DNA of 34,308 nt from an uncultured Marvinbryantia sp. (GTDB lineage Bacteria; Bacillota; Clostridia; Lachnospirales; Lachnospiraceae): the NCBI GenBank assembly GCA_947630735.1, contig CANRIR010000022.1, forward strand, positions 1 to 34,308, written 5' to 3'. Within the stretch, counting starts at the first letter, position 1. Every line of letters starts with the position of its first letter. A program made the translations under genes and the position numbers. Below are positions 24,363 through 32,800 of the stretch, piece by piece. The notes below the pieces were generated by a model, which searched no databases, had not been told where the DNA came from, and was given only the letters and a program-made list of their open reading frames with translations.

Positions 24363-24604
24363 GAAAGCGAAGACGAGACGAGTAGAATGCGGAATGTCAC
24401 AGAGAGGGCTGCGGTTGGTGCGAGCATCCCGGCAGGAAGCATTTGAAGACCACCTCCGAGCGGCCCCAATCCGGCCCGGCGATCCCGTTACCATCAAAAT
24501 GAAGTGGTTCTGCAGATCAGGCAGAACAAGCAGGGTGGAACCGCGAGTAATGAACGATTACCCGTCCCTTGCAGTCCCGAACAGGACTGTGAGGGACTTT
24601 TTTC
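24363..24604 (+). ncRNA. T-box leader controlling thrS
   Basis: The leader contains the conserved T-box sequence AGGGTGGAACCGCG at 24532-24545, which binds the acceptor end of uncharged tRNA in the antiterminator. An intrinsic terminator follows. A likely threonine specifier codon is the ACC near 24450-24452, in the GAAGACCAC stretch on the 3' side of stem I; that assignment is from position, not a folded model. Shortage of charged tRNA-Thr should favour antitermination and thrS expression. Start and end of the RNA are approximate. Confidence 0.9.
24564..24604 (+). terminator. T-box regulated terminator
   Basis: GTCCCTTGCAGTCC pairs with GGACTGTGAGGGAC around a CGAACA loop, followed by six T at 24598-24603. 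It competes with the antiterminator that uses the T-box sequence just upstream. A separate 8-base inverted repeat, GGAAATCC/GGATTTCC (24612-24619 and 24624-24631), lies just after it. Confidence 0.9.
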
Positions 24605-24705
24605 TGTCATGGGAAATCCAACAGGATTTCCTATGCCCTATCGCACTGCGACGGATTGGAAGATGCCGCAAGCGAGAGATTTTGTTCTAAGAAAGGAGAA
24701 GCATT

Positions 24706-26646
24706 ATGATCATCACACTGAAAGACGGATCAAAAAGAGAGTATGACAGGGCGATGTCCGTGATCGACATTGCGGCGGATATCAGCGAAGGGCTCGCGCG
24801 GGTGGCCACCGCCGGCGAACTGAACGGCGAAGTGGTGGATCTGCGCACCGTGGTGGACGCGGACAGCGAGCTGAATATTCTCACATTTGACACCCCGGAG
24901 GGCGCGGGCGCGTTCCGCCACACCACGTCTCACATCATGGCGCAGGCCATCAAGCGCCTCTATCCGAACGTGAAGCTGGCCATCGGCCCCTCCATCGCGG
25001 ACGGCTTCTACTATGACATCGACAGCGAGGAGCCCATGACTGCGGAGGATCTGGAAAAGATCGAGCAGGAGATGAAAAAGATCGTGAAGGAGGCGCTTCC
25101 CATCACGCGGTTTACCAAGCCCAGGGACGAAGCCATCGCATATTTCAAAGAAAAAGACGAACCCTATAAGGTGCAGCTGATCGAGGATCTGCCCGAGGAC
25201 GCCGAGATCAGTTTTTATCAGCAGGGCGAGTTTGTGGATCTGTGCGCGGGGCCGCACCTGATGAGCACCAAGCCGGTAAAGGCGTTTAAGCTCACAAGCC
25301 TTGCGGGCGCGTACTGGAGGGGCAGCGAGAAGAACAAGATGCTCACCAGGATCTACGGCACGTCCTACACCAAGAAGGCGGATCTGGACGAGTACCTGGT
25401 GCGCATGGAGGAGGCCAAAAAGCGCGACCACAGAAAGCTGGGCAAACAGCTGGGCCTGTTTATGCTGCGCGACGAGGGCCCCGGTTTCCCGTTCTTCCTG
25501 CCGAAGGGCATGATCTTAAAGAACACCCTGCTGGACTACTGGAGAGAGATCCACACCAAGGCGGGCTATGTGGAGATCTCCACGCCCATCATGCTGAACC
25601 GCCAGCTGTGGGAGACCTCCGGCCACTGGGATCACTATAAAGAAAATATGTACACCACGGTCATCGACGACACTGACTTTGCCATCAAGCCCATGAACTG
25701 CCCGGGCGGCATTTTGGTCTATCAGTCCGAGCCGCGCTCCTACCGCGACCTGCCTCTGCGCATGGGCGAGCTGGGCCTGGTGCACCGCCACGAGAAATCC
25801 GGCCAGCTGCACGGCCTGATGCGCGTGCGCTGCTTCACGCAGGACGATGCGCACATCTTCATGACGCCGGAGCAGATCCGCGACGAGATCAAGGGCGTGG
25901 CGAAGCTGATCGACAGCGTCTATCAGCTGTTCGGCTTTAAATATCACGTGGAATTGTCCACGCGCCCGGAGAACTCCATGGGCAGCGACGAGGACTGGGA
26001 GATGGCGACGGACGGTCTGCGCGCGGCGCTGGACGACCTGGGCCTGGACTATGTGGTCAACGAGGGGGACGGCGCGTTCTACGGCCCGAAGATCGACTTC
26101 CATCTGGAGGATTCCATCGGCAGGACCTGGCAGTGCGGCACCATCCAGCTGGACTTCCAGCTGCCTCTGCGCTTCAACTGCGAGTATATCGGAGCGGACG
26201 GAAACCCGCACCGCCCCATCATGATCCACCGCGTGGCGTTCGGCTCCATCGAGCGCTTCATCGGTATCCTGATCGAGCACTTTGCAGGCGCGTTCCCCAC
26301 CTGGCTGTCGCCGGAGCAGGTGCGCGTGCTGCCCATCTCCGACAAATATCTGGATTACGCGGAGCGCGTGAACGCGCAGCTCAAGGAGGCCGGCATCCGC
26401 TCCAGCGTAGATACCAGGGCGGAGAAGATCGGCTATAAGATCCGCGAGGCAAGGCTGGCCAAGCTGCCCTACATGCTGGTGGTGGGCGCCAAGGAAGAGG
26501 AAGAAGGCTGCGTTTCCGTGAGAAGCCGTTTCCTGGGCGACGAGGGCCAGAAGCCGCTCGCCGATTTCATCGCGGCGGTGCTGGAGGAAGTGCGCACCAG
26601 GGTCATCCGCAAGGTGGAAGTGGAAGAAGATCAGCAAAACGGCTAA
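24706..26646 (+). CDS. thrS: Threonyl-tRNA synthetase
   Basis: A full-length (646-residue) class II synthetase that charges tRNA-Thr with threonine. Domains in order: TGS at the N-terminus (about 1-62), the editing domain with HTTSH (H72 and H76) and CAGPH, the catalytic core, and the anticodon-binding domain from about 540. Zinc ligands C332 (MNCPGG), H383 (DDAHIF) and H508 (MIHRVAFGS) are all present and match the known C/H/H triad. Motif 2 is in LVHRHEKSGQLHGL and motif 3 in HRVAFGSIERF. AAGGAG lies 7 bases before the ATG. Expression is controlled by the T-box leader upstream. No clear terminator follows. Confidence 0.98.
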   Translation: MIITLKDGSKREYDRAMSVIDIAADISEGLARVATAGELNGEVVDLRTVVDADSELNILTFDTPEGAGAFRHTTSHIMAQAIKRLYPNVKLAIGPSIADGFYYDIDSEEPMTAEDLEKIEQEMKKIVKEALPITRFTKPRDEAIAYFKEKDEPYKVQLIEDLPEDAEISFYQQGEFVDLCAGPHLMSTKPVKAFKLTSLAGAYWRGSEKNKMLTRIYGTSYTKKADLDEYLVRMEEAKKRDHRKLGKQLGLFMLRDEGPGFPFFLPKGMILKNTLLDYWREIHTKAGYVEISTPIMLNRQLWETSGHWDHYKENMYTTVIDDTDFAIKPMNCPGGILVYQSEPRSYRDLPLRMGELGLVHRHEKSGQLHGLMRVRCFTQDDAHIFMTPEQIRDEIKGVAKLIDSVYQLFGFKYHVELSTRPENSMGSDEDWEMATDGLRAALDDLGLDYVVNEGDGAFYGPKIDFHLEDSIGRTWQCGTIQLDFQLPLRFNCEYIGADGNPHRPIMIHRVAFGSIERFIGILIEHFAGAFPTWLSPEQVRVLPISDKYLDYAERVNAQLKEAGIRSSVDTRAEKIGYKIREARLAKLPYMLVVGAKEEEEGCVSVRSRFLGDEGQKPLADFIAAVLEEVRTRVIRKVEVEEDQQNG

Positions 26647-26709
26647 AAACAAAAGCGAAGACAGCATAAAATGCAGATGCGGGCAGATACTATCCTGGGA
26701 GAGCGCATC

Positions 26710-26783
26710 CAGTGTCATGGCCCGGGCAGGTCATGACACTGCGCGCCATCGCGCGAAGCACGGTTTTGATGCGTGTGTCCTTA
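26710..26783 (+). other. Cluster of hairpins between thrS and the DUF1540 gene
   Basis: Three adjacent dyads: CAGTGTCATG (26710-26719) with CATGACACTG (26732-26741), enclosing the palindrome GCCCGGGC; GCGCG (26741-26745) with CGCGC (26750-26754); and CACG with CGTG around 26759-26773. None has a T-run, so they are not typical terminators. They could be a structured leader of the DUF1540 mRNA, a thrS 3' end or a protein-binding site. I see no convincing promoter in 26647-26808. Confidence 0.55.
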
Positions 26784-26808
26784 CTAAATCATACCAGGAG
26801 GTAGCGTC

Positions 26809-27123
26809 ATGCCAACATTATCTTGTTCCGCTGTAAAATGCGTATACAACGAAAACAGGCTCTGCGGAAAAGGCGACATCAAGGTGACGGGCGACCACGC
26901 GCTGGAGCCGCGGGATACCTGCTGTTCCAGCTTCCGCGAGAATGCGTCCGGCACGGTCAAAAATTCCTTCGGGGAGCCGTCCGACCAGATCCAGGTAGAC
27001 TGCAGCGCCTGCAACTGCCAGTACAACAAAGACATGGAATGTCAGGCGGACAGGGTCGATATTTCCGGGCCCTCGTCCAGCCGCTGCGCGCAGACGGAAT
27101 GCTGCACATTTGAAAAAAAATAA
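26809..27123 (+). CDS. Cysteine-rich protein with two DUF1540 domains
   Basis: A 104-residue protein made of two copies of the DUF1540 pattern. The first has C6, C11, C19 and the pair C38/C39 with an intervening YNENRLCGKGDIKVTG; the second has CSACNCQYNKDMEC and a terminal ECC. The regular cysteines suggest metal binding, but the family's function is not established. There is no signal peptide. AGGAGG lies 7 bases before the ATG, an optimal site. The gene stands alone between thrS and the infC operon, preceded by a hairpin-rich leader and followed by a long hairpin without a T-run. Confidence 0.9.
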   Translation: MPTLSCSAVKCVYNENRLCGKGDIKVTGDHALEPRDTCCSSFRENASGTVKNSFGEPSDQIQVDCSACNCQYNKDMECQADRVDISGPSSSRCAQTECCTFEKK

Positions 27124-27134
27124 GTACAGGCCAA

Positions 27135-27177
27135 GCGGGTGCTGCACGGCGTTTGACGCCTTCCCGGCAGCGCCCGC
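27135..27177. repeat. Nested hairpin after the DUF1540 gene
   Basis: GCGGGTGCTGC (27135-27145) pairs with GCAGCGCCCGC (27167-27177) with one G-T pair, enclosing GGCGT/ACGCC (27148-27152 and 27156-27160). It is followed by six A rather than T, so it is an incomplete terminator at best. It sits 10 bases before the -35 of the infC promoter. Confidence 0.6.
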
Positions 27178-27186
27178 AAAAAAGAG

Positions 27187-27215
27187 TTGACAGCGAAAAG
27201 AGGGTGTGTTATACT
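27187..27215 (+). promoter_or_regulatory. Promoter of the infC-rpmI-rplT operon
   Basis: TTGACA (27187-27192), a 17-base spacer and TATACT (27210-27215) give a near-consensus sigma-A promoter. Confidence 0.92.
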
Positions 27216-27221
27216 GCTAGA

Positions 27222-27345
27222 GCAAAAACAAAGCAGAGTATCCGCTCTCACCGCAGCACGACTTCAGTGACTGATGGTTAAATATCGTTCATAGCGCGCT
27301 ATGAGTGTATTGATGTGTGGATGGTTTGCCGTCCGCATTTTTTTT
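27222..27345 (+). ncRNA. infC operon leader with attenuator (L20-leader type)
   Basis: About 165 untranslated bases separate the promoter from infC. They end in a terminator hairpin, TGTGGATGG (27316-27324), loop TTTG and CCGTCCGCA (27329-27337), followed by eight T at 27338-27345. A regulated terminator in front of infC-rpmI-rplT is the known arrangement in Bacillus, where ribosomal protein L20 binds the leader and represses. I infer the same here from position and architecture. The upstream part contains further partly complementary segments that I did not fold. Confidence 0.75.
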
Positions 27346-27384
27346 GCTTTGTATAGGGGAACATTTTTATGGAGGTGCAAAACA

Positions 27385-27891
27385 ATTAGCGATTTAATGA
27401 TTAACGAACAGATCAGGGACCGGGAAGTACGTCTGATCGGGGAACATGGGGAGCAGCTTGGCATCATGTCTGCGAAAGATGCCATGAAGCTGGCAAAGGA
27501 AGCGGAGCTGGATCTTGTGAAGGTCGCGCCTATGGCCAAACCGCCGGTCTGCAAGATCATCGACTACGGCAAGTTCCGCTACGAGATGGTGAGAAAAGAG
27601 AAGGAAGCCAAAAAGAAGCAGAAGATCATTGAGGTTAAGGAAGTTCGTTTATCGCCCAACATAGATGTGAATGACCTGAATACAAAGATAAGCGCGGCCA
27701 GAAAGTTCCTTTCCAAGGGAAACAAGGTAAAGGTTACCCTGCGTTTCCGCGGGCGCGAGATGACGCACATGCAGACCAGCAAACATATCCTGGACGATTT
27801 TGCCAGCGAGCTGGCGGATGTGGCCGCGGTGGACAAAGCGCCGAAGGTGGAAGGCCGCAGCATGACCATGTTTTTAACTGAAAAACGCTAG
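27385..27891 (+). CDS. infC: Translation initiation factor IF-3
   Basis: The 168-residue product has the IF-3 N-domain (MINEQIRDREVRLIGEHGEQ, then KPPVCKIIDYGKFRYE), the Lys-rich linker helix (KEKEAKKKQK) and the C-domain (KEVRLSPNIDVNDLNTKI through TMFLTEKR). It binds the 30S subunit and polices start-codon choice. I place the start at ATT (27385), because GGAGGTG lies exactly 7 bases upstream and the reading ISDLMINEQ aligns with other IF-3 starts. The open frame further upstream runs through the attenuator. ATT starts are characteristic of infC and allow IF-3 to repress its own synthesis. First gene of infC-rpmI-rplT. Confidence 0.95.
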   Translation: MSDLMINEQIRDREVRLIGEHGEQLGIMSAKDAMKLAKEAELDLVKVAPMAKPPVCKIIDYGKFRYEMVRKEKEAKKKQKIIEVKEVRLSPNIDVNDLNTKISAARKFLSKGNKVKVTLRFRGREMTHMQTSKHILDDFASELADVAAVDKAPKVEGRSMTMFLTEKR

Positions 27892-27942
27892 TTTATCAGG
27901 TTAAATAAAGGAAATTCATTTTATCAAGGAGGAGAATTTAGC

Positions 27943-28140
27943 ATGCCGAAAATTAAGACAAGCAGAGCAGCTGCAAAACGATTCAAACTGACGGGTACAG
28001 GAAAATTAAAGAGAAATAAAGCTTACAAGAGCCATATCTTAACCAAGAAATCTACCAAGAGAAAGAGAAATCTCAGAAAAGCTGCCATCACGGATCCTAC
28101 GAACGTAAAGAACATGAAGAAGATTATGCCCTATTTATAA
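27943..28140 (+). CDS. rpmI: 50S ribosomal protein L35
   Basis: A 65-residue, highly basic protein with the L35 signature [20 protein letters not shown] near the N-terminus and KRKRNLRKA in the centre; length is typical. It is part of the large ribosomal subunit. AAGGAGG lies about 10 bases before the ATG. It sits between infC and rplT in the conserved order, 51 bases after infC and 33 before rplT. Confidence 0.98.
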   Translation: MPKIKTSRAAAKRFKLTGTGKLKRNKAYKSHILTKKSTKRKRNLRKAAITDPTNVKNMKKIMPYL

Positions 28141-28173
28141 GAAGAATCGATGGAAGAAGGAGGAAAATAAGAC

Positions 28174-28530
28174 ATGGCAAGAGTGAAAGGCGGCATGTAC
28201 GCCAAGAAGAAACATAATCGTGTATTAAAACTGGCAAAGGGTTACAGAGGAGCCCGTTCCAAACAGTATAGAATCGCAAAACAGTCCGTAATGCGCGCGC
28301 TGGCTTCATCCTACGCGGGCAGAAAGCAGAGAAAGCGTCAGTTCAGACAGCTCTGGATCGCCCGCATCAACGCTGCGGCGAGACTGAACGGCCTGTCCTA
28401 CAGCAAATTTATGTACGGCCTGAAGCAGGCGGGCGTGGACATCAACAGAAAGATCCTGTCCGACATGGCTATCAACGACGCGGAAGGCTTCGCGACACTG
28501 GCCGAGCTGGCAAAGAGCAAGATCGCATAA
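28174..28530 (+). CDS. rplT: 50S ribosomal protein L20
   Basis: A 118-residue basic protein beginning [20 protein letters not shown], with the L20 features [15 protein letters not shown] and [18 protein letters not shown]. It is needed for early 50S assembly and, in other Firmicutes, represses its own operon by binding the leader upstream of infC. AGGAGG lies about 9 bases before the ATG. Last gene of the operon, followed by a terminator. Confidence 0.98.
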   Translation: MARVKGGMYAKKKHNRVLKLAKGYRGARSKQYRIAKQSVMRALASSYAGRKQRKRQFRQLWIARINAAARLNGLSYSKFMYGLKQAGVDINRKILSDMAINDAEGFATLAELAKSKIA

Positions 28531-28567
28531 CAGAGAAACATATGCGCCCGGAGGGCGTGGAAATTAC

Positions 28568-28602
28568 GGGAGCTGCCGCAGAAAATTGCGACAGCCCCTT
28601 TT
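28568..28602 (+). terminator. Terminator of the infC-rpmI-rplT operon
   Basis: GGGAGCTGCCGCA pairs imperfectly with TGCGACAGCCCC around GAAAAT and is followed by four T at 28599-28602. It lies 38 bases after the rplT stop. Confidence 0.8.
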
Positions 28603-28652
28603 GTAATGCCGGGGTTACCGGGCCAAGATACGGAAATGGGAAAGTAGAAGAT

Positions 28653-29669
28653 ATGCTTCAGATAAAGAGGATAGAGATCAATACTGCGGTGGAGGAGAAC
28701 CTTGCGGAGGCCTCCGTGGAGGTGCGCCTCTGGGCGGACGCCGGGCAGCCCGCGTTTTTGTGCGCCCAGCTGCTGTCCCCGGACGGCGGCGAGGCGGACC
28801 GCATCCTGCCGGTGTCCGTGGAGGAGGAGATGGATTTCTGCATGCAGATCTCGCCGGTGCGCCTGTGGAACCCGGAGGAGGCGTTCCTGTACGATCTGGT
28901 GCTGGAGCTGCGGGATGAGAAGATGCAGCTTCTTGGGACCACTGCAAAGAAAGTCGGCTTTTACCGCTGGGAGGAAAAAGACGGCGCGCGCCTTTTGAAC
29001 GGTGTGCGGCCCGTGCGGCGGGCCTTTCTGGCAAAGGGCTGGGAGAGCCTGTCCGGGGAGGAGCTGCGCGCATACCTCGCCGAAAAAAGGAGGGCGCACT
29101 ATAATACGGTCGTGGCAAAAAAGGCGGACAGAGCGAAGGAAGAAATCTGCCTGGAGTACGGCATCTGCGTGGAATATGAGAATTCCCGCATAGAGCATGA
29201 CGCCTTGGCGGAGCAGGCTGCCCGCGCGGAATACAGAGCTGCACTGGCCGGGGAGGACGCAAACCAGGCTGCCCGCGCGGAATGTGGAGCTGCTCTGGCC
29301 GGGGAGGACGCAAACCGGACTGCCCGCGCGGAACACGCGCCGGCGAACCCCGACTTTGAGCTGAGCGTCACGCAGCAGGGCGTGCTGATCGAGAACCACT
29401 GCGTGTATGCTAACGCCTCACAGTATGATCTGGCCTACTCCCTGATCCACAATGGAAAGATCCTCATGGATGGCCGCAAAAAGGCGGATGTGCCGCCGGG
29501 CCAGGGCCGCTTTGTGGAGCTTCCCTACCCCGCGCTGTGGGAGCCGGGCGAGTATCTCTACCGCGCCGCGCTCCTGCAGAAAACGGACACGGCCTGGGCA
29601 CAAAAAGGTTTTGAGGAGGCGGCCGGGGAGACGCTCATCCTGAACGCGTTTGCCGGACAGCCTGTGTGA
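28653..29669 (+). CDS. GH2 beta-galactosidase-like protein lacking the catalytic core
   Basis: This 338-residue product resembles pieces of the LacZ encoded just downstream, in the same order. Residues about 70-125 (RLWNPEEAFLYDLVLEL, VGFYRWE) match LacZ RLWSAEEPNLYDLVLTV and VGFRRFE, the immunoglobulin-like domain. The next stretch (LAEKRRAHYNTVV, YGICVEYEN) matches the first strands of the barrel (LTMKRHNINAIR, LGIYMIDEN). Then an Ala/Glu-rich repeat appears, and residues about 230-330 (GVLIENHCVYANASQY, AWAQKGFEEAAGE) match the post-barrel LacZ domain. Both catalytic glutamates are absent, so no hydrolase activity is expected. The ATG at 28653 begins the recognisable sequence; the ribosome site (GGGAAAG) is weak, and an in-frame ATG exists at 28542. 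It could be a carbohydrate-binding or regulatory relic. Confidence 0.75.
   Translation: MLQIKRIEINTAVEENLAEASVEVRLWADAGQPAFLCAQLLSPDGGEADRILPVSVEEEMDFCMQISPVRLWNPEEAFLYDLVLELRDEKMQLLGTTAKKVGFYRWEEKDGARLLNGVRPVRRAFLAKGWESLSGEELRAYLAEKRRAHYNTVVAKKADRAKEEICLEYGICVEYENSRIEHDALAEQAARAEYRAALAGEDANQAARAECGAALAGEDANRTARAEHAPANPDFELSVTQQGVLIENHCVYANASQYDLAYSLIHNGKILMDGRKKADVPPGQGRFVELPYPALWEPGEYLYRAALLQKTDTAWAQKGFEEAAGETLILNAFAGQPV
29214..29333 (+). repeat. 51-bp tandem repeat inside the GH2-like gene
   Basis: Two 17-codon units, 29214-29264 and 29265-29315, encode QAARAEYRAALAGEDAN and QAARAECGAALAGEDAN; a third partial unit (RTARAE) ends near 29333. Nucleotide identity between units is high, so the duplication is recent. 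The repeat lies exactly at the position of the missing catalytic barrel. Confidence 0.9.
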
Positions 29670-29676
29670 GCGTCAT

Positions 29677-29707
29677 ATATCATGATCTGCTTTGCAGATC
29701 ATGATAT
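29677..29707. promoter_or_regulatory. 14-bp perfect palindrome upstream of lacZ, possible operator
   Basis: ATATCATGATCTGC (29677-29690) and GCAGATCATGATAT (29694-29707) are exactly complementary around TTT. The half-sequence ATCATGATAT occurs a third time at 29731-29740. No T-run follows, and the stem is AT-rich, so a regulator-binding site is more likely than a terminator, though a weak terminator of the preceding gene cannot be excluded. Confidence 0.6.
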
Positions 29708-29763
29708 TAAAAGGACACACGCGCATGAGAATCATGATATTATAAGAAAGGAGAAGCCGCAGC

Positions 29764-29838
29764 GTGACGAAAAACAGCGTCGCAAATGGTGCCAGGCCTG
29801 CGGCATGGTACAAAAAATGTTTGACTATGCAAGATTAA
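29764..29838 (+). other. Possible short upstream ORF overlapping the lacZ start
   Basis: AAAGGAG at 29748-29754 is the only good ribosome binding site before lacZ, but the GTG it serves at 29764 is in a different frame. That frame encodes 24 codons (MTKNSVANGARPAAW...) and ends with TAA at 29836-29838, about 30 bases inside lacZ. It may couple translation to lacZ, or the mismatch may reflect a one-base error in the sequence. Confidence 0.35.
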
Positions 29839-32800
29839 AAGACCCGGAGTTTTTTAAGGAGAATGTGCTTCCGGCACATTCCGACCATATCTGCTATCCC
29901 AGCTGGGAGGACATGCGAAACGGCAGAAATCCGTACCGCTTTTCCCTGAACGGGATATGGAAATTTTCCTACGCCCGCAACCTCACGGAGTGCGTGCCCG
30001 GTTTTGAAAAGCCGGAGACGGACTGCCGCGGCTGGGCGGACATCCGCGTGCCCGCGCACATCCAGATGGAGGGCTACGACATCCCGGCCTACGTGAACGT
30101 GCAGTACCCCTGGGACGGCCACGAGCAGATCTGGGCGGGGGAGATCCCCACGCGCTTCAACCCGGTGGCGAGCTATGTGAAATATTTCACGGTGCCGGAC
30201 TCTATGCGGGACATGCCCGTCTGCATCTCCTTTCAGGGGGCGGAGAGCGGCATGGCCCTGTGGCTGAACGGCCATTACGTGGGTTACAGCGGGGACAGCT
30301 TCACGCCCTCCGATTTTGAACTGACCCCCTACCTGCAGGCGGGGGAGAACAAGCTGGCGGTGCAGGTGTTCAAGTGGACCGCCGGGAGCTGGACGGAGGA
30401 TCAGGATTTCTTCCGCTTCTCCGGCATCTTCCGGGACGTGTTCCTCTACACGCATCCCAAGGTGCACATTGCGGATCTGAAGATCCGCACCCTTCTGGAC
30501 GATACATACGCCAGGGCGGAACTGAAAGTGGAGGCGGCGGGCTGCGGCGACGGCACGGTGCTGGCGGTGCTCCAGGAAAACCACACGGAGGAATACCAGC
30601 TCGCGGACGTATTAAAATACGGGAACCGGCCCGCCGCGGGCGCGCAGGTTCTGGCGCAGGCAGAATTCCCCATCCGGGGCGGGCAGGGAAATTTAAGCCT
30701 CTCCCTGCAGAACATCCGTCTGTGGAGCGCGGAGGAGCCCAACCTGTACGATCTGGTCCTCACGGTCCGCGATGGGGACGGGAAGACCACGGAGGTCCTC
30801 TGCGAGACGGTGGGCTTCCGCCGGTTTGAGATGAAGGACCGCCTGATGTGCCTCAACGGGAAGCGCATCGTGTTCAAGGGTGTGAACCGCCACGAGTTCA
30901 GCTCCGTGACGGGGCGCGTGCCGCAGGATGAGGAGATCCTGCTGGACGTGCTTACCATGAAGCGCCACAACATCAACGCCATCCGCACCAGCCACTATCC
31001 CAACGATTCGCGGATCTACCGCCTGTGCGACCGGCTGGGGATCTACATGATCGACGAGAACAACATGGAGTCCCACGGCTCCTGGGATCCCGTGATGCGC
31101 GGCGCGGGGGAGATGGACCTTGCGGTGCCGGGCGACCATCCGCAGTGGAGAGAGATGATGCTGGACCGCGTCAACTCCACGTACCAGCGCGACAAAAACC
31201 ATCCCGCCGTGCTGATCTGGTCCTGCGGGAACGAGTCCTTCGGCGGCACCGTCATCCGGGAGATGGCGGACCGGTTCCGCGCGCTGGACGGCACGCGCCT
31301 GGTGCACTATGAGGGCGTGTTCAACGACCGCCGCTACAACGAGAGCAGCGACATGGAGAGCCAGATGTACCCCTCGGCGGAGAGCATCAGGGCTTTTCTG
31401 GAGCGTGACCGGAGCAAGCCCTTTATATGCTGCGAATACACCCACGCCATGGGAAATTCCTGCGGCGGCATGCACAAATACACCGATCTGACGGACACGG
31501 AACCCATGTACCAGGGCGGCTTTATATGGGACTATGTGGATCAGTCCATCTACAAAAAAGACCGCTTTGGGGAGGAGTTTCAGGCCTACGGGGGCGACTT
31601 TGGGGAGCGCCCCACGGACTATAACTTCAGCGGCAACGGCATTGTGTACGGCGGCGACCGCAGCCCGTCCCCGAAGATGCAGGAAGTGAAATACAACTAT
31701 CAGAATATCAGCGCCGAAGTCTCGGAGACCGGCGTGCGGGTCATAAATAAAAACCTGTTCGTGAACACCGCTTCGTTCGCCTGCACGGTGCTTTTGGAGA
31801 AGGACGGGCAGCTTCTGGCGCGCGTCCCCCTGCGGACGGATGTGGAGCCTCTCTCACAGAAGGAGTATGCGCTTCCCATAGAGCGGCAGACCGATCCGGG
31901 CGAGTATGCGGTCACGGTGTCGTTCTGCCTGCGGGAGGATCTGCCCTGGGCAAAGGCGGGCCACGAGGTAGCCTTCGGCCAGTATGTCTACAAAGTGGAA
32001 TCCCCGGCGAAGCCGCTTCCCAAAGCGCCGGAAGTGACAAAGGGCTATCTGAACCTCGGCGTGCGCGGGGAGAACTTTGAGGCCCTGTTTTCCTACGCGG
32101 CCGGGGGACTGGTGTCCTACCGCTACGCGGGCGCGGAGATGATCGAGGGGATCCCGAAGCCCAACTTCTGGCGGGCCCCCGTGGACAACGACGAGGGCAG
32201 CAACCTGCCCGCGCGCTACGCCCAGTGGAAGATTGCCAGCCTGTATCTGTCCCACAAGGATTTTGAGACGAACGCGTGGGCGGAGCCGCTGGTGGAACAG
32301 GACGAGAACAGCGTGACGGTCACATACATCTACGCCATGCCCACCAGGCCGGCCGCGTCCTGCCGGGTGGCCTACACGGTCTACGGCGACGGCACGGTGG
32401 AGACGCGCCTTTCCTACGATCCGGTAAAAGAGCTGGGGGATATGCCGGAATTTGGCATGATGATGAAGCTGAACGCGGATTACGACACGCTGGAGTGGTA
32501 CGGCCTGGGGCCGGAGGAAACCTACGCGGACCGCTGCCGCGGCGGAAGACTCGGCATCTACCGGAACAAGGTGGCCGACAACATGGCGCGCTACATGGTG
32601 CCGCAGGAGTGCGGCAATAAGACGGGGGTGCGCTGGGCGAAAGTGACGGACCGCCGCGGGCGGGGCATGTTGTTCGAGGGGGACAATATGAGTTTCTCCG
32701 CGCTGCCCTACACGCCGCACGAGATGGAGAACGCGCGCCATCCCTACGAGCTGCCGCGGGCGCATTACACGGTCGTGCGCGCCGCCTTGCAGCAGATCGG

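Noticed and set aside
24177-24446. Plus-strand open frame encoding ETDGYPAETDGY-type repeats
   Set aside because: It spans the thrS promoter and the T-box leader and has no ribosome binding site; the repeats are better explained as DNA sites.
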